Shown: in pieces, positions 61,657-64,000 of the stretch
Position numbering within the stretch: position 1 is the first letter of the stretch
How the letters are laid out: every line of letters starts with the position of its first letter
DNA from: Bacillus_BD oryzisoli
GTDB taxonomy: Bacteria > Bacillota > Bacilli > Bacillales > Cytobacillaceae
Length of the DNA: 64,000 nt
Direction of reading: 5' to 3'
Assembly: GCF_036670025.1 (NCBI RefSeq)
Contig: NZ_CP137640.1
Coordinates: 1,956,001-2,020,000 of the forward strand
Notes under the pieces: model-generated
Seen by the model: only the letters and a program-made list of their open reading frames with translations
Databases searched by the model: none
What the model was told of the DNA's origin: nothing
Program-made: the position numbers and the translations under genes

Positions 61657-62027
61657 GTTAAACAAATGCAATAACTGTAAAAGTTAAAATAGCATTAGGT
61701 TATGGCAAAATGTAAGTAGCTCAAAAAGTTACAAATAATAGTTATGGCAAAATGCATAAAGCTTAAAAGGTTTTGAGCAAAAAGTTAGAACTGCAAGAAC
61801 TTAAAATGTTCTGGAGCAAACGGTTATAACAAAATGCCGGCTTTAAAAGTTAAACGCACGAAGTGATAACTAATATTCAGTAGCTTAAACAGTTGCAAGC
61901 ACGTAGTTATAGCAAAGATGCCAACAACTTATAAAAGTTACAAGCACAGTTTAACCGATTGCAATAGCTTAAAAGTATCAGGCACTAGTTATAACACTAT
62001 GCAAAAGAACTTAACCCAGTCACTAGC
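61657..62027 (+). repeat. Nine diverged tandem units of 39-43 bases
   Basis: Units start at 61657, 61699, 61741, 61784, 61823, 61863, 61906, 61949 and 61988 (spacing 42, 42, 43, 39, 40, 43, 43, 39). Consensus by eye: GTTATAACAAAATGC, then AGCTTAAAAGTT, then a GCA near the end. In seven units TGC and GCA can pair outside an inner stem such as AACTT / AAGTT or AGAAC / GTTCT. No spacers, so not CRISPR. Confidence 0.75.
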
Positions 62028-62375
62028 ACTGACTGAAAAATAAATATTAAGGGTTATAGCAATGTGATAGCAGTTAAGAGTAACGACGAGTTTCATGAAT
62101 TATACGCTAATAATAAACTCTAAACCCAATAATCATCATACTCATAAAAGTGAAATCATTATTTCACTTAGGTATATGATTAGAATCCCACTACCCTTGA
62201 AAAACCCTTTATCGATCAGGAGAGTCGATAACACAATAGTCAAACTAGTGATAGCGAAACAAACACACATTGGCTGAAAAGCTAGAATTATAGTGAATGA
62301 GCGCAGGCTATATTTGAAAAAGTGTTCGCATATCAGCTGATGACAATGGTTGGGTCTCCAAAGGTGTTAATAGCA

Positions 62376-62405
62376 AAGCCCTCCTTAACAGGAGGGCTTT
62401 TTCCT
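62376..62405 (+). terminator. Terminator of the candidate long ncRNA
   Basis: AAAGCCCTCCT / AGGAGGGCTTT with a 4-base loop, then T5. Confidence 0.92.
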
Positions 62406-62457
62406 ATGTCTACGATTAATAAATAGTCTGCGGAGGAGATAATATTTGAAGTATTGG

Positions 62458-62568
62458 TTATTCTGATTTCTTTGCGAGGCATCGATCACATTCCATTAAA
62501 TGTGATTCAATTTGTTCGTTCACTGATTGACCGCATTCAGGACAGATTTTTTTCGTTTTTACTTGCAT
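62458..62568 (-). CDS. YhfH-like mini zinc-ribbon protein, 36 residues
   Basis: Reads from the ATG at 62568 with AAAGGAGA upstream. CPECGQS, then SHLMECDRCLAKK: two Cys pairs able to bind zinc. It resembles the YhfH family of very short Bacillaceae proteins with a CxxCG...C-x2-C pattern. Function unknown. Confidence 0.65.
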   Translation of the reverse strand: MQVKTKKICPECGQSVNEQIESHLMECDRCLAKKSE

Positions 62569-62823
62569 TTTACCATCTCCTTTTATAATACAGATTTTTC
62601 AACTTTCCTGTTGTTATAATACAGTATATCTGAAACCATCAGAAAAAGAAACTGTTTTTTAAAAATAAATCTGAAAATATCAAAAATTAGATATATCTTA
62701 CATTGATTCGATTATGAATCATAAGTAAGCTTACTGTGTGTTAATCTTTTCAATTCTATTTAATATAAGCTAATATTAGTAAATAATAAGGATAAACCTT
62801 TTAAAAAGATTAGAGGAGAAGAA

Positions 62824-64000
62824 ATGGAAAGATTTCAACCTATATGGAATGTAATCAAAAAAGTTTGGCATCGTTTAAGTCCTCCTGTGATCAACATGCT
62901 AAAACGGATATTGGAAGTAATCAGGAATTTTTGGAGGAAGAAGCACTTAACACAAATTCTTTTATTAAGCGGGCTCACATTCGTATTATTGACGATTCTC
63001 TTTTTTGCTTTTACGGCCTCACAGGCCAATGTTCAGTCTCTTCGGGAAGGGTTAACACAAACAACCGTCATATATGATAAAGATGGGGACGTAGCAACAA
63101 AGGTTGATACGAATCGAACGGAGGGAATTAATGTAAAGAATCTGCCGGAATATATTCCAAATGCAGTGATTGCAATTGAAGATCGGCGGTTCAAAGAACA
63201 TAATGGCTTCGATTTAAAAGGTATGGCAAGGGCGTTCTTTAACAACCTTTTTGCAGGCAGTATAACTGGCGGCGGTAGTACCATTACACAACAACTAGCC
63301 AAAAATGCTCTTTTATCTCCAGAACAAACCTATCGCCGGAAGATTGAAGAGTTATTCTTGGCTGTTGAAATTGAAAAAAATTATTCAAAAGATGAAATTT
63401 TGAGTATGTATTTAAATCAAGTATTTTTTGGAAGCGGGTCGTGGGGCATCGATCAAGCAGCAAAGAAGTACTTTAACAAGGATATCAGCACGGTCACAAT
63501 AAGCGAGGCTGCTATGCTGGCCGGATTGCTGCAATCGCCATCTGCTCTTAATCCATATCGTCATTACGATCGTGCAATGGAAAGAAGAGATGTAGTCCTT
63601 CATAGTATGAAGGAGCTTGGGATGATTACAGCTGCAGAATATGATTCGGCAAAGAATGAAAAAATTATTTTAGAAGACGGCGGTGGCAGCTATATCAAGC
63701 GTGACTATCCGTATTATGTTGATGCAGTGTTAGATGAAGCGATTTCTAAATATGGTCTTACACAGGAAGAAATTATGACAAGGGGTTATCGCATTTATAC
63801 CGAAATGGATCAAAATATCCAATCCGTGTTAGAAAAAGTGTATAGTCATGATTCCGTGTTCCCTGCTGGAAAAGGAGGAACGCTTGTTCAAAGTGGATCG
63901 GTGCTTTTGAATCCTGAATCGGGAGGTGTTCTCGGCCTTGTCGGGGGCAGAGGAGATTATGTTTTCCGTGGCTTCAACCGGGTTACGCATATGAAAGCTC
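62824..64000 (+). CDS. Class A penicillin-binding protein, 5' part
   Basis: At least 392 residues, cut by the right edge. Cytoplasmic basic N-terminus of about 44 residues, one membrane anchor (about 45-66), then a GT51 transglycosylase domain. The domain has IEDRRFKEHNGFD (catalytic Glu), GGSTITQQLAKN and KDEILSMYLNQVFFGSGSWGI. The transpeptidase domain begins near the edge. It polymerises peptidoglycan. GAGGAG lies just before the ATG. Which paralogue (PbpF, PbpG or PbpD type) cannot be settled from this part. Confidence 0.9.
   Translation, partial: MERFQPIWNVIKKVWHRLSPPVINMLKRILEVIRNFWRKKHLTQILLLSGLTFVLLTILFFAFTASQANVQSLREGLTQTTVIYDKDGDVATKVDTNRTEGINVKNLPEYIPNAVIAIEDRRFKEHNGFDLKGMARAFFNNLFAGSITGGGSTITQQLAKNALLSPEQTYRRKIEELFLAVEIEKNYSKDEILSMYLNQVFFGSGSWGIDQAAKKYFNKDISTVTISEAAMLAGLLQSPSALNPYRHYDRAMERRDVVLHSMKELGMITAAEYDSAKNEKIILEDGGGSYIKRDYPYYVDAVLDEAISKYGLTQEEIMTRGYRIYTEMDQNIQSVLEKVYSHDSVFPAGKGGTLVQSGSVLLNPESGGVLGLVGGRGDYVFRGFNRVTHMKA

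Larger units (their letters stand above)
61330..62405 (+). ncRNA. Candidate long structured non-coding RNA, about 1.08 kb
   Basis: A strong promoter and strong terminator enclose about 1,075 A-rich bases without any SD-supported ORF. The 5' part can fold AAAGG (61360) with CCTTT (61430) around ATATAGT / ACTATAT. The middle is a tandem array of hairpin units (61657 to about 62027). The 3' part has a perfect 9-bp hairpin at 62148-62169 and TATCGA / TCGATA at 62210-62230. I do not recognise OLE, GOLLD, ROOL, HEARO, 6S, tmRNA or RNase P. A decayed gene is the main alternative. Confidence 0.55.

Noticed and set aside
61657..62027. CRISPR array
   Set aside because: Units repeat head to tail without unique spacers, are strongly diverged, and no cas genes are near.
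62095..62277. 60-residue ORF inside the candidate ncRNA
   Set aside because: No SD, no recognisable protein pattern, and it overlaps the strong hairpins at 62148-62169 and 62210-62230.

Overview
The window reads as the chromosome of a low-GC, endospore-forming Bacillaceae bacterium. Gene order and protein similarity suggest Neobacillus or a near relative (inference). Spore-former markers include a CdaS-type diadenylate cyclase, a Spo0E-like phosphatase, an Sda-like checkpoint peptide and a YhcN/YlaJ lipoprotein. Small Bacillaceae proteins (YpzG, YuzL, YhfH and YdjO types), SD sequences of the AGGAGG type, TTG/GTG starts and T-box and S-box leaders point the same way. No tRNA, rRNA, CRISPR array or prophage is visible.

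Layout. 1-2.8 kb: end of a branched-chain amino-acid ABC transporter (livH partial, livM, livG, livF). 3.0-6.65 kb: fructose operon fruR-fruK-fruA. 6.8-8.8 kb: a hydrolase and a convergent MFS exporter. 9.0-16.0 kb: a complete trpEGDCFBA operon behind two tandem Trp T-box riboswitches, followed without an obvious terminator by cdaS. 16.8-19.7 kb (minus): AI-2E family permease, UPF0210 and ACT proteins. 19.9-22.6 kb: proline T-box and proBA. 22.7-30.1 kb: assorted small genes, including a frameshifted cupin gene, a HAD phosphatase, Yip1, Spo0E-like, YpzG-like and ComFB-like proteins, a long hairpin repeat, and mnmH. 30.14-34.06 kb: a group II intron placed directly after a terminator hairpin, itself interrupted inside its reverse-transcriptase gene by a second group II intron (a nested intron, or twintron). 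34.07-41.93 kb (minus): S-box riboswitch and metI-metC-yitJ-metH. 42.2-46.6 kb: odhAB. 46.6-49.4 kb: Sda-like peptide, YhcN-type lipoprotein and YidC2 insertase. 49.7-52.0 kb: pncB-nadE (NAD salvage). 52.06-55.2 kb (minus): pflA and pflB. 55.5-60.6 kb: cupredoxin-like protein, nrnB-like DHH phosphoesterase, YuzL, ABC-F ATPase and a SCO protein. 61.0-61.2 kb: a YdjO-like small zinc protein, perhaps with an ATT start. 61.3-62.4 kb: about 1.1 kb bounded by a good sigma-A promoter and a strong terminator, without a credible ORF. 62.8 kb to the end: 5' part of a class A penicillin-binding protein.

How parts work together. Much of the window is amino-acid metabolism under RNA control: tandem T-boxes for trp, a T-box for proBA and an S-box for methionine. 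Carbon and redox genes (fru PTS, 2-oxoglutarate dehydrogenase, PFL, NAD salvage) fill most of the rest.

Most promising unexplained object: the 61.33-62.41 kb transcript unit. It contains nine diverged tandem units of 39-43 nt (61657 to about 62027). Most can fold into the same hairpin (outer TGC/GCA, inner AACTT/AAGTT-type stem), and the inner stems change in a compensating way between units. I do not recognise it as a known RNA family. The twintron, which also separated metH from its terminator, is the second notable object.
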